DNA of 64,000 bases from Nereocystis luetkeana. Taxonomy: Eukaryota; Sar; Phaeophyceae; Laminariales; Laminariaceae. Each line of letters starts with the position of its first letter. The stretch's first letter is position 1. The position numbers were made by a program, and so were the translations under genes. The notes beneath the pieces were generated by a model. That model searched no databases, was not told the DNA's origin, and saw only the letters and a list, made by a program, of their open reading frames with translations. The stretch covers positions 12,281,580 to 12,345,579 of the forward strand of contig JARUPZ010000003.1 in assembly GCA_031213475.1 (NCBI GenBank). The letters run 5' to 3'. Of the stretch, positions 52,801 through 60,199 are shown piece after piece.

Positions 52801-54475
52801 TGACCACCAGACCTCGTATGTCTCTGTGCGGGTTCGTAGCATGAAGAAATCGGCACGGACATCGCAACAAAATGTGCTGACGTTTCGACGGCTGCGTATC
52901 ATGGAAACACCAGCTCACTGTGATGAACAACCACACACGAATAAAACACACACATACCGGTACACACCTGTGTCACGGCTTCTGGCAGCGGGATCGCCGA
53001 GTTGTGGTCATTGAAGTACGCAAGCTGCGTCCCCCGACAAAAAAAAAGTCAAGGAAGAGGCGTGTGTCAATTGAAGGGGCAGGGGCAGAGGGGGGGAGGC
53101 GTGTGTGTGTGTGGGGGGGGGGGGGGTAAGAGGCAAGGAGGTGAGAAAAGACGTGCTCTCACCGGTTGCACCCGGTACATCAAGACGTTCAGAGCAGTCA
53201 AACGTGTAGCGAAGGGTACGCAGCGTGAGCTATAGTTTTTTTCCCTCGACTCTGGTGTGGGCACTGAGTTGGAGCAAACGCCTTTTATTTACAGCAGTAC
53301 CTTGGAGGACCCATACTTGAGAGAGGAAGGCAGAAATTTGACGAACCCGCCTGGTGCACTAAGGAGGGAGCCATGTAATCGAGAGATAGGCCATTCTATA
53401 TCATCCAAACTTACGCGTAATGCCGCTTTTGTTTTTAGGCCTTGTCGAGTACGGATTGGTGGTAGTACGTGCCGACAATCTTGACGCGACAGCTAGCGCG
53501 AGAGTATGTGTACGAAGCAATCTTTCCGCAGCCACTGCTGCCGGCTATCGTCGGAGGGACTGCTGTGCGAGCATCAGCAATCGCGCACGACTGATACAAG
53601 TATTCCTGCTTATGATCTGGGACGACTGCCGCTGCAGGCGATGGACTTCGGCTACGGCGTACTCTCCTCGGTTCGTAACGCCTTCCCTCCGTGTCGAACT
53701 CCTCGGTGACGCTAACCGGATAAGCTCTTCCATTTTTTCAAACAAGTTAGAATGTAGTGATAGTCATAGTACAACTAACCACACTTTGGTAAAAACCGGA
53801 GCCCCGACCTGACCTCAACCCATTCCTGTCCCGACTTCTGCAGTTATCGGCGGTTCCCCTACAAAAATTGCCTCCACTGAAAAGCTACGAGTATCAGGGT
53901 ATATACATGCACAAGGTTCTTATCCGGGATGTTGTCGGCTTGAAATCCCGGGGGCGTTGCCATAACTCGCGATTTTGAAGACCCAGCGCACCCGCAACGG
54001 GCCCTGGCCGGGACCCACACTTGCCCCGTGGCGTACACACGAACCCCCGGGTGCCCCGCAGCCGCGGGTCCGAGAAAAGGCCCGCAGCCGGAGGAGACAC
54101 GTAAACGGAGTACCAGGTATTCCGGAAGGGGGGGGGGGGGACAATTTGGTACGTGATGCTGTTGCCGTGCCTTTTTCTCCATATGAGATGGCCGCTGGCG
54201 TAAAGAGTGCACGGTGCGTACAGATACCACACAGCAGGAACGACAGTATCACTGAACCTATCCCGCTGCTGTGTCAGGTTAAGAGGCGTAACAACAGCAG
54301 TACCACCACCACCACCACCACCACCGCCGCCACCACTGCTGGATGGAGGCAGCTGCTGTGCAAGGCTACGAGGCGCGCTTGCCTTCTTGTCGTGCCTCCG
54401 CCCATAGCGGAACAGAAGGTAGGCCAGGGTGGTGGAGGCCGTCTTGTGCGTCTTGATAAACGCAATGTTGCATAA
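37714..54475 (-). CDS. galactose-3-O-sulfotransferase-like gene, copy 2 (spliced, at least seven exons)
   Basis: Paralogue of the gene at 2718-7301. Exons in protein order: 54475-54383, 47828-47659, 46274-46241, 43528-43385, 41033-40863, 38683-38609, 37830-37714. Motifs include FIKTHKTASTTLAYLLFRYG, DIMHYHMS, FISVMREPRNHLL-S, YYYYFLQPKTK, NPLSAEFGI, LTEEFDEGMMVLRRLLGW, LTQLDQMLYTAAK and SSKANAM. Five exons have exactly the lengths of copy 1 (93, 34, 171, 75, 117 bp) and intron phases agree. The equivalent of the 54-bp second exon was not found, so it is either too diverged, lost, or the gene is broken. Introns total about 16 kb and are packed with mobile elements, which share the intron space without disrupting any exon found. 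The first intron would start with GC. The predicted role is PAPS-dependent sugar sulfation in the Golgi. Confidence 0.85.
37940..38288 (-). mobile_element. tRNA-derived SINE, copy 1
   Basis: On the minus strand a tRNA-like head with B box ggttcaagtccc is followed by a body of about 250 bp ending in gaaagtggaagtgatga and an A-rich tail. The body is about 80% like 44970-45316 (shared gagcgtgagttagctacatt and acaagccgtggtcaca complements). It lies in the last intron of sulfotransferase copy 2, in the gene's sense orientation. Confidence 0.7.
38609..38683 (-). CDS. sulfotransferase copy 2, exon 6
   Basis: 75 bp, phase 0, acceptor gggccttcgcag, donor AAG/gtcaga. It encodes LTQLDQMLYTAAKNEYHK. Same length as 3670-3744. 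Confidence 0.82.
39507..39610. mobile_element. TA-type MITE in a sulfotransferase intron
   Basis: 104 bp, ctacggggggccatag to ctatggtcccccgtaa, with TA at both borders. Confidence 0.87.
40549..40654. mobile_element. TTAA-type MITE, diverged
   Basis: About 106 bp with ccccttt and ctaaaaggg ends and the internal gggcaaact / ggcttgtcccc pair. The flanks tcaa and ttga are degenerate TTAA sites. Confidence 0.65.
40691..40740 (+). repeat. tRNA-like SINE head, solitary
   Basis: It matches the head of the SINE at 45316-45260 over cggtggcttggtaggtggtc and cgcgtgcctatcaagatca, but in the opposite orientation and without the B box or body. The A box tggcttggtagg is intact. Confidence 0.65.
40748..40811. 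repeat. CCCAA-type simple repeat
   Basis: About ten imperfect acccaa units directly after the SINE head fragment. A similar tract lies at 62530-62575. Confidence 0.7.
40863..41033 (-). CDS. sulfotransferase copy 2, exon 5 (FDEG / GWSMIDMTY block)
   Basis: 171 bp, 57 residues, acceptor gtgcgcccag, donor AAG/gtgaga. It encodes IILTEEFDEGMMVLRRLLGW and SMIDMTY, then FDDLPQK. Exactly the length of 4078-4248. Confidence 0.9.
41520..42140. other. GC-rich intronic segment with open frames on both strands
   Basis: Within the intron between exons 4 and 5 of sulfotransferase copy 2. Frames of 130-140 codons overlap in four registers; none has a motif. A short inverted pair (ctacccatgggc / caatgggtagccc) lies at 42036-42130. 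It is possibly an unclassified insertion. Confidence 0.3.
42567..42609. mobile_element. half of a TTAA-type MITE
   Basis: Only the left arm remains: cgtttaggactgcactcccg, then ggcgacaaa. Confidence 0.45.
43385..43528 (-). CDS. sulfotransferase copy 2, exon 4
   Basis: 144 bp, 48 residues, acceptor cttgaaaacag, donor CTG/gtgagc. It encodes KPIGAFLQQQ, NPLSAEFGI and LIADVLPHFKL. It starts seven residues before FL, exactly as in copy 1. Confidence 0.86.
43556..43745 (+). repeat. poly(G)-anchored dispersed repeat
   Basis: G-runs (about 12, 8 and 7 G) precede tgtgctcgataggagatatg, then tactcgatctcatgcatggc and the ccctacaatgccgggacgga block. It sits immediately next to the sulfotransferase exon, in antisense. 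Confidence 0.65.
44970..45316 (-). mobile_element. tRNA-derived SINE, copy 2
   Basis: The best copy. The minus-strand head contains A box tggcttggtagg and B box ggttcaagtctc with a five-pair T-arm. A body of about 240 bp and a tail of (aaat)n type follow. It lies in the intron after the microexon of sulfotransferase copy 2, sense orientation. A 20-bp piece of the same 3' end occurs at 59129-59148. Confidence 0.75.
45520..45771. repeat. (CAAA)n / (CA)n tetranucleotide array
   Basis: 250 bp of caaa units interspersed with caca. The complementary strand gives frames of repeating LFVC residues up to 188 codons long, which are artefacts of the repeat. Confidence 0.95.
46241..46274 (-). CDS. sulfotransferase copy 2, 34-nt microexon
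   Basis: One base plus eleven codons (YYYYFLQPKTK), acceptor cccattttcag, donor AAG/gtcaga. With the AG at the end of the previous exon it makes the serine of the 3'-phosphate site. Identical in length and phase to 5418-5451. Confidence 0.82.
46470..46612 (-). repeat. poly(G)-anchored dispersed repeat
   Basis: Minus orientation: a run of about 22 G, then tgcactcgataggagagatg, then catgcatggccgtagtcgta and gaccatagac. The rest of the family consensus is missing. Confidence 0.65.
46990..47088. mobile_element. TTAA-type MITE
   Basis: 99 bp with an internal duplication of ggggacaa(ctggagacaa). The left flank is TTAA (46986-46989), the right ttga. Confidence 0.82.
47514..47603. mobile_element. 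TTAA-type MITE, diverged
   Basis: About 90 bp retaining ctgcagtcccgtctgaggga and gatttgtccccagaacgg. Ends are eroded. Confidence 0.6.
47659..47828 (-). CDS. sulfotransferase copy 2, exon 2 (HYH and 3'-phosphate site)
   Basis: 170 bp, phase 0 to phase 2, acceptor cgtcgaccag, donor AG/gtaaaa. It encodes VDIMHYHMS, then RVNFISVMREPRNHLL. One codon shorter than 5892-6064. Confidence 0.86.
48366..48470. mobile_element. TA-type MITE
   Basis: 105 bp, ttacgagggaccctagtaaa to tatggccccccgtaa. TA follows on the right; the left flank has mutated to tt. Confidence 0.83.
48651..49483 (+). mobile_element. 833-bp ORF-bearing DNA transposon, copy 1
   Basis: Inverted ends gacctattgccaatgg and ccattggcataggtc are flanked by TTA on each side, a three-base duplication typical of PIF/Harbinger-like insertions. 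The interior carries the open frame 48860-49297. A second, about 90% identical copy is at 50267-51093, an inverted diverged copy at 57077-57919 and a 5' fragment at 49487. It sits in the first intron of sulfotransferase copy 2. Confidence 0.75.
48860..49297 (+). CDS. conserved ORF inside the 833-bp element, function unknown
   Basis: 145 residues with no family I recognise. Segments such as DGLEDIRWIHGLGGESLP, ILPNLKK, GWRSFVFCFV, TLGWVGAPNERTPFRIHDA and VGFVDRCLSRTRNLA recur in the copies at 50.3-50.9 kb (interrupted by a TAA where copy 1 has CAA) and at 57.3-57.7 kb on the minus strand (129 residues, with two compensating shifts). It is possibly a fragment of a captured host gene or of a transposase. 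Expression is unknown. Confidence 0.4.
   Translation: MRRSTLDLDIDSAHGQPTRYLASPTNIDDGLEDIRWIHGLGGESLPAASYGILPNLKKRLFVAIRDGWRSFVFCFVQTSGQMFFYPTPGQLPPHDTGHGVKTMTLGWVGAPNERTPFRIHDAIVGFVDRCLSRTRNLAASNQRSA
49487..49610 (+). mobile_element. 5' fragment of the 833-bp element
   Basis: It begins gacctatgccaatggaaacg right after the TTA that closes copy 1, and follows the element for about 120 bp before diverging near ctgtgggga. Confidence 0.65.
50041..50236. repeat. polypurine tract (GA/A-rich)
   Basis: About 195 bases with almost only A and G on the plus strand. Lysine/glutamate-rich frames over it are artefacts. It lies directly before copy 2 of the 833-bp element. Confidence 0.9.
50267..51093 (+). 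mobile_element. 833-bp element, copy 2
   Basis: 827 bp, lacking the first six bases of the left end. The right end is ccattggcacaggtc followed by TAA. The reading frame is broken into 50310-50702 and 50715-50909 by one stop. Confidence 0.72.
51394..51481. mobile_element. TTAA-type MITE, partly eroded
   Basis: About 88 bp. The left arm is diverged (gcactcccattcgtggggac) and the right arm typical (ccccaaaacgggactggggt). Confidence 0.72.
51950..52035. mobile_element. TTAA-type MITE
   Basis: Left flank TTAA (51946-51949), preceded by aaagggg as if a second copy ended at the same site. The arms are identical over 30 bp; the right terminus has lost gggg. Confidence 0.83.
52036..53880. other. intronic DNA of sulfotransferase copy 2, no further exon assigned
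   Basis: A (CTG)n run lies at about 52557-52582 and a 12-G run near 53110. The 54-bp second exon expected from copy 1 was searched for here and not found. Confidence 0.35.
54298..54332. repeat. (ACC)n microsatellite
   Basis: About ten ACC units just downstream (gene sense) of the KTHKT exon of sulfotransferase copy 2. Confidence 0.85.
54383..54475 (-). CDS. sulfotransferase copy 2, 5'-phosphosulfate-binding exon
   Basis: 93 bp, 31 residues, acceptor gcgtgcctcag. It encodes NIAFIKTHKTASTTLAYLLF then RYGRRHDKK. The donor is AAG/gcaagc, a GC-type splice site. Same length as 7209-7301. No upstream exon with a start codon was identified. Confidence 0.86.
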
Positions 54476-54503
54476 CTGAGGCACGCACGCGAAAGGCAAA
54501 GGG

Positions 54504-54600
54504 GGCGGGGGGGGGGGGGGGGGGGGGGGGGGTTACTCGATATCATGCATGGTCGTAGTCGTATGCCCGTACATAGACCCTCGCATGTGGGGGGGGGTGG
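54504..54600 (+). repeat. poly(G)-anchored dispersed repeat with 26-G run
   Basis: G26 at about 54507-54532, then ttactcgatatcatgcatgg, cgtagtcgtatgccc and catagaccctcgcat, followed by another G-rich tract. Confidence 0.65.
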
Positions 54601-54605
54601 GGGGG

Positions 54606-54673
54606 TGTACTCATTTGTTGCTTGCCTCAAGTCATTTGACCGTTGACCGCGCATCTTCTCCGAGAAAGAGCAC
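54606..54673 (+). repeat. 68-bp dispersed repeat (tactcatttgttgcttgcc)
   Basis: Second copy of the repeat at 34426-34493. Confidence 0.55.
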
Positions 54674-55046
54674 ACCGACGGCCGGCGGGAGACGGAAGTG
54701 GATGGAATTTTGCCGTCAGTACTGTATTATCCGCGGTAAATGCAGATACTGAAAGTACAAGTGTATATATGTCAGGTACATATGTTAACATCGCGGTACA
54801 TCGGCTGTGAAGTCAGGAAACCGTTCGTCAGCGTTATTTAGAATTCGTCGTGCGTCCAACGGAAATCGCTGCACGCATCGAGAGTTGAAGAATGTACCTC
54901 GTATATAAATGCATATATATATACCTGTACATACATATGTATACATATTTGTATGTATCAGGTATGTATGTAAGTTAACCAATTTACTGATGCAGTACCG
55001 AAGCGTACAGAAACCTAAATCTGAGTACGAGATATGATTCCCAAGT

Positions 55047-55080
55047 GTTTCGTCCGCACAACGGGACTGCACTCCTAAAC
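55047..55080. mobile_element. right half of a TTAA-type MITE
   Basis: Only gtttcgtccgcacaacggga and the following ctgcactcctaaa remain. Confidence 0.5.
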
Positions 55081-55209
55081 TTGTTCACAGAGCTGCACAA
55101 ACGATGTTGGGACTGAAATACTTGGAATTACTGTGTAGTATGGGATGCTGTTTGAAGTGTATGTTATACATGGTATAATACGAGTGAATGTGTGTGCCAG
55201 TAAGACTTT

Positions 55210-55298
55210 CCCTTTTAGCACCGCAGTCCCGTTTTGGGGACAAACCATTCAAATTCCGAGCAGTTTGTCTCCAAAGCGGGACTGCGGTCCTAAAAGGG
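55210..55298. mobile_element. TTAA-type MITE
   Basis: 89 bp with intact arms, cccttttagcaccgcagtcc and complement. The flanks tttc and tcaa are degenerate. Confidence 0.85.
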
Positions 55299-55738
55299 TC
55301 AAGATAGACAGCAGCAACGGTTGAGTAAACGTGAAGAATAGATCCCTTGCTCAATTCCTTTCGTTCTATTATATACCAGGTACCTGGTATAGCTTTTTCC
55401 TCTTCCTGTTGTCATACCGGATGAGAGGGATGGAGGGTGGCGCCCAACACTATTACTCCTGCTGCTGTGGTGTGAAGGCGGATAGAATAACGACGAAATC
55501 AACAAATCCTTACCCCCCGGATACGTGGTGTCAAAACAAAATAAAGTCGTGCATACGTACAGTAGTGTATCGCTACGTGACGCTATGTGAGTCCGACCCA
55601 CGCTGATTGATCGATAACCCAACTTTTGCAAGCAGCGGGATAAATCGGCCGCGAGTATTCAACATCAACATTCACAGACAGTTAAGGAGGATAGTGCCGA
55701 TATGCCGGTGCCTGCCCTGGGGAGTAAAAGCAGCACTA

Positions 55739-55845
55739 TTACGGGGAACCATATCAAATAGGACCTACGGTACACACAAAAATATGCATATTTACCTTTT
55801 TTTACCAACAACATTTGGTCCTATTTACTATGGTCCCCGGTGAAA
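55739..55845. mobile_element. TA-type MITE
   Basis: About 107 bp, ttacggggaaccatatcaaa to ctatggtccccggtg. TA on the left. Confidence 0.82.
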
Positions 55846-56393
55846 CTATTAATACTAACCCTCTTGGGACATCAGAGTGGGAAAATTGATGAAAAAGGAG
55901 TGACGATTACGCACATGAACGGTACAGTATCACACTGGGTGATAAGACAAAACACTCGGTGATAAGATTTCACACCCCCCTCAGACGATTGTTCAGTGCT
56001 GGGTTTCTCGACAGCGGGGAAAGGGCGTATACGCCGCCAGGCGATTCGTTTACTGTGTGCAACGTTCTCGACGGAATATTTCCAAAGCCACCATTTTCGT
56101 CGTGTGTGCCTGCCCCCCGAGCTATGGAGGAAACCGGGTCTGAAATCCGTCCGACCCAGGGGGTGTGTTATCTTATCACCCAGTGTGATACCACTCTGTA
56201 TTTATAAGAAACGGTCCTCGTAAATATTATGTATTAACGGTCCTTATATAGAGAGACATATTACGGTAACTGCGTGATTGGGGGGATGTACAAGTCGGTT
56301 CCCCAGTTGCAGATGCAAGGAACCCTGCGGCACAGACCACCCGACTAGTACGGGGGGGCATAGTAAATAGGACCAAATATTGATACAGCAGTA

Positions 56394-56498
56394 TTACGGG
56401 GGACCATAGTTAACAGGACCAATTATCGTTAGCAAAAATAGGGCAATATATAGGTTTTTGTGTGCACAGTAGGTCCTATTAACTATGGCCCCCCGTAG
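56394..56498. mobile_element. TA-type MITE nested in another copy
   Basis: 105 bp with TA at 56392-56393 and 56499-56500. Confidence 0.87.
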
Positions 56499-56570
56499 TA
56501 GTAATAGCGAAACATATACTGGTAGGTTTTCGTGTACCAGGGTATACCGTACCTGGTAGGTCCCCTTTAA

Positions 56571-56659
56571 CCCCTTTAGAACCGCAGTCCCGTTTTGGAG
56601 ACAAACTACTTAAAATTCGACTGGTTTGCCCCCAAAACGGGACTGCGGTTCTAAAGGGG
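56571..56659. mobile_element. TTAA-type MITE nested in a TA-type MITE
   Basis: 89 bp flanked on both sides by TTAA (56567-56570 and 56660-56663). The host element elsewhere reads tatttaatatgg at this point (48451-48460), so TTAA was present once before insertion. Confidence 0.9.
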
Positions 56660-56788
56660 TTAATATGGTCCCCCGTAAATATTAATACTGCTGGGCGCTC
56701 GCTCTATATACTCCTAAATGGTTGATAACCTGTACACCCAAGTTATCGCTGCTTTCGGTATATATTTCGGGGGGGCCACGAAGGTTAA

Positions 56789-56876
56789 CCCCTTAGAACC
56801 GCAGTCCCGATTTGGGGACAAAGTACTTGAAATTAGAGTTGATTGTCCCCAAAACGGGACTGCGGTTCTAAAGGGG
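56789..56876. mobile_element. TTAA-type MITE
   Basis: 88 bp with perfect TTAA on each side (56785-56788, 56877-56880). Confidence 0.9.
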
Positions 56877-57076
56877 TTAAGAGAACGCCAACACCACCAT
56901 CCTATAGGGTCGGTTTCCATAGACCTTACCCACCCCGTGCACAGGTAGCACGCCTGATCGAACAATCACTTCGCGGTAGTATTACAGCGGTGTTCATACT
57001 AGTATTATTAATAGTATCACACCATGCTTGCAAATATGCTTGCAAATACGAGTTTGAGGGGGGAAAATCGCTCTCA

Positions 57077-57919
57077 GACCCATGCGAACGGAAACGCAAG
57101 GTTCCCATAGAAAGTTCGGATTCCAAAGATACCCATCAGAAGTTTGGAGGCACAGCTTGCTATGGGCACGTTCCTCAAAACGGAAAGTTCCAAACTTTTG
57201 GAAAATCCCAAAAAAAACAACTATGGGGCCGATGTTCAGGCCAAGATCGCCTTCAGAAAACTCAGGCGGATGTTTTGGTGCGAAGCGGCGAGATTCCGAG
57301 TCCTCGACAGACATCAAACGACAGAACCAACGACTGCGTCATGAATTCTGAACGGAGTGTGCGCGTCAGGGGCTCCGACCCACCCTAGGGTCACCGTGTT
57401 CACACAATGACCGGTGACATGTGGCGGGCGCTGGCCAGGCGTATGATAAAAAGAACAAATGGTCGCCGGTGTGCACAAAACAGATGACAAAAATTCTCGA
57501 TCCGTCTCGAATGGCAAAAAATATACTATTTTCAGGTTTGGGAGGATACCGTAGGACGACGACGGCAAGCTCTCGCCCCCTAGACCACGAATCCACCTGA
57601 TAAATTTGAGGCCGTCGTCTATATCCGTTGGCCTTGCCGGGCACCGAGCGGGTTGGTCGTGCGCTGAGTCTATTATGTCGAGATCGAGCCTCTGTTGTCG
57701 CACGAGCTGATTTTTATGAGCGCGTTGACATCTTGCAACGAGAAGAAGAAAAAAATTGGGCCGCCTGCAACCGCTGTAGAACAGAAGAAGAAAAAATCAA
57801 AACAGTTCTTCCCTTCTTTCCCACAACCGCGGCGGCACGAGGATATTTTCGGCCTGTTCTCTGAAGGCAATATTTTTGAAAGAAAACTTTTTTAATTCGC
57901 GTTTCCATTGGCATAGGTA
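57077..57919 (-). mobile_element. 833-bp element, diverged inverted copy
   Basis: The minus-strand start acctatgccaatggaaacgc lies at 57918. The interior keeps the frame 57314-57703 (GLGGESLPSSSYGILPNLK and TLGWVGAPDAHTPFRIHDAV). The 3' end near 57080 is eroded. Confidence 0.68.
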
Positions 57920-58199
57920 TCACATCTTAGTTATTTTTTTTTTAGATATCATGCCGGCCCGCTCACAAGGCATGCCATAAGTACACAAATAGCACAATCT
58001 ATTACGAGTACACTTCCGGGGCAACAAGAAATTATACCAGCGTTAGTGTGAAATGCGGAAGATACTACAGCAGTTGTAGCTCACATGGCAAATCCACCCT
58101 GCACCCAATTTCCCGGTTTCTTATACTTATCAGAGGGTCGGCAGTACTGTACTCCTGTAGTTTATGTATATCCTGCATTCCGGTTGATTATTATTATTA

Positions 58200-58304
58200 T
58201 TACGGAGGACCATAGTTAACAGGACCTATGGTACACATAAAAACCTATATGTGTAACCATTTTTACTAACAATATTTGGTCCTGTTAACTATGGCCCCCC
58301 GTAA
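58200..58304. mobile_element. TA-type MITE
   Basis: 105 bp, ttacggaggaccatagttaa to aactatggccccccgtaa, inserted at the end of an att microsatellite, TA on both sides. Confidence 0.88.
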
Positions 58305-58396
58305 TAGTCTTAGAGAGGGTCGGTGTATACTGCTGCGCTGTAGTTACCCTGTGCACGGAAACTCTTTCGTAAGCGTGACGCGTGACCCGCGTTTAA

Positions 58397-58488
58397 CTCT
58401 CTTGGAACCACAGTCCCGTTTTGGGGACAAACCAGTCAAATTCCTGGAGGTAGTTTGTCCCCAAATCGGGACTGTAGTCCTAAAACGG
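58397..58488. mobile_element. TTAA-type MITE
   Basis: 92 bp with TTAA on both sides (58393-58396, 58489-58492); arms slightly diverged (ctctcttggaaccacagtcc). Confidence 0.87.
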
Positions 58489-58573
58489 TTAAGGAGGGCA
58501 ACATCAATTTTTTCCCTTGCCTTTTCAATGCGGTCATACGCAGTACTCGTACGTAGCTGTTTTTAGTGGGTAA

Positions 58574-58662
58574 CCCCTTCAGAACCGCAGTCCCGTTTTG
58601 GAGACAAACTACTTGAAATTTGAGTATGTTGTCCACCAAACGGGACTGCGGTTCTAGAAGGG
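58574..58662. mobile_element. TTAA-type MITE
   Basis: 89 bp, ccccttcagaaccgcagtcc to ctgcggttctagaagg. The left flank is gtaa; the right flank is lost. Confidence 0.82.
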
Positions 58663-59250
58663 CACATAAAAATTTATCATCGTACATACCTGGTACCAGG
58701 TAAATAATAGTCCGTCCGACCAAATATTTTTTCCACCCACTTTTTTTTCTCGTTTTTTTTTACAGAGTCGTGTAGCGCACCTGAAGCAATGCTTGCCGCC
58801 ACAGCGTGGGCAAGGCGCACCGTAACCCGTCGACAAAAAGGAGGTCGATGAGCAATGCCGGATCCCTACACCAAAAACCCCAGTATACTAACATTTGAGC
58901 TGTCTCGTTCCAATATTTTCATGCGTTTTTTGACGATTTCCAAGAGACTTTTTTTAGCCGACAAAACCAACGACGAGAAAAGCCGATCGTGGAATGAACT
59001 CCCCGTAGTGAGCCCAACAAGTGCACAATCATATAAAACATGCATAACCATATGGTACCATGTACAATTATAATATTACTCCTCTGTCCCTAGAAAGAGA
59101 AGAACCGTTTTTCTTCTTTTACCTGGTATCACTTATACTTTCCAGCCTACGACTGTAGCTGATCATCTAGATCATCTAGATCATCTAGATCAACTGGGTT
59201 CTGTATTACACTACAGTACATAACCCGTTTGGGACCCTCTACATGGCGAC
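58663..59250. other. no gene assigned
   Basis: Contains three tandem gatcatcta units at about 59160-59190 and a 20-bp SINE 3'-end fragment at 59129-59148. No coding signal. Confidence 0.35.
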
Positions 59251-59254
59251 CAAA

Positions 59255-59365
59255 ACAACAATAAGTTTGGTGCTATCAACATTGTACGATACGAGCGTGC
59301 GGTACGACTCCTTGCATTGCAACAGCACTCGGACACCACATTGTGTCATCCGCCAATCAGGCAAT
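59255..59365 (-). pseudogene. relative of the exon-like segment at 23.6 kb
   Basis: The minus strand reads tgcaag/GAGTCGTACCGCAC, then a shortened middle, then TTGATAGCACCAAACTTATT and a TAG stop after VVLVAM. It shares both ends with 23555-23677 but lacks about 60 bases, so it looks like a deleted duplicate. Confidence 0.35.
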
Positions 59366-59605
59366 GGCCGTCCGTTACTGCTGTGACCGTCAATTTGCAC
59401 CGTCGCTTCTTCCCATTCAAGTATCAAGAGGGTTGATAGCGCGCGTGTGTGTACGCAAAATTCCGACGCGAGTCTACGAGCGGAGGGATCTCGCGATGAT
59501 GATGAACGCCCATGTCACAGTGGGGGGGGGGGGGGGGCGCTATGTAACCAGACTACAGTACGCAAATCCCGGATATACACGAAAGGGAGGGAGCTGGGGT
59601 AGGTA

Positions 59606-59719
59606 TTACGGGGGGCCATAGTTAATGGGACCCTTGGTATACATTAAAAGAAACTATATACTTAACCATTTTTACTATTAATAACAATATTTGGTCCTAT
59701 TAACTATGGTCCCCCGTAA
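59606..59719. mobile_element. TA-type MITE
   Basis: 114 bp with TA on both sides; carries a small attaata expansion in the middle. Confidence 0.87.
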
Positions 59720-59722
59720 TAG

Positions 59723-60110
59723 GGCGAAGATGATAGTAGATGACATAATAAAAAGGGAGAAAACACACTCATATTTCGCACAAAATCAGCCGCAAAATTC
59801 CACAAAAAAATGGTAGACCGGTCGTGGGTATACTACACTATTTGTGGTCAGCTATGCAAGCTGCGGTAACCAGTCAGGCTTGTCGGCATCAACAGAGTCC
59901 AAGAACAGCAACATTAGGATGATGATGCCTTAGCCAAAGCCATGGTTGTTTTTATCAATAGTACTATTCGAGTCGGAGAGAAAAAGGTTCACGAAACTCT
60001 TCTGACTTTTGGGGTGACTCCTACACGAAGCGTGTAAGATCAACTGGTACTTCGAAGAATGTATACAATCATGCATACCAAGTGTCAGGTATAGAATACT
60101 GCTGTAGTAG
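59723..60110. other. no gene assigned
   Basis: No motif, repeat family or paired splice signals recognised. Confidence 0.3.
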
Positions 60111-60118
60111 TGCCGGTC

Positions 60119-60193
60119 GCCCCGGTGGTTCAATTGGTTAACCTCGAATTCTACTTGTGTTTGAGTCCTGGGTTCGAGCCCCAGGTGGGTCGG
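60119..60193 (+). tRNA. tRNA-like gene or tRNA pseudogene
   Basis: About 75 nt with an A box (tggttcaattgg), G18-G19, a D-arm ggtt/aacc, and a perfect B box in a five-pair T-arm (ctggg-ttcgagc-cccag). The acceptor stem pairs imperfectly (gccccgg with gtgggtc) and the anticodon arm does not fold into a 5+7+5 structure, so no anticodon is given. It is most likely a tRNA pseudogene or the head of a SINE. Confidence 0.45.
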
Positions 60194-60199
60194 ACTTTT

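Larger units (their letters stand above)
56348..56678. mobile_element. composite: TA-type MITE interrupted by a TA-type and a TTAA-type MITE
   Basis: The outer element begins tacgggggggcatagtaaat and ends at atggtcccccgtaa. Its interior is split first by a complete TA-type MITE (56394-56498) and then by a complete TTAA-type MITE (56571-56659). Removing both leaves a normal-sized family member. Confidence 0.85.

Noticed and set aside
53680-53715. Minus-strand VTEEFDTEG resembling the LTEEFDEG block
   Set aside because: Similarity ends after six residues and the following sequence does not match the exon; likely chance.
53940-54010. Minus-strand KIASYGNAPG segment as the missing second exon of sulfotransferase copy 2
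   Set aside because: It weakly resembles LARFGK but has no acceptor AG at the right place and no donor in phase.
53894-54499. 201-codon minus-strand frame beginning upstream of KTHKT
   Set aside because: Only the first part is the sulfotransferase exon; the rest reads through the GC donor into intron and microsatellite.
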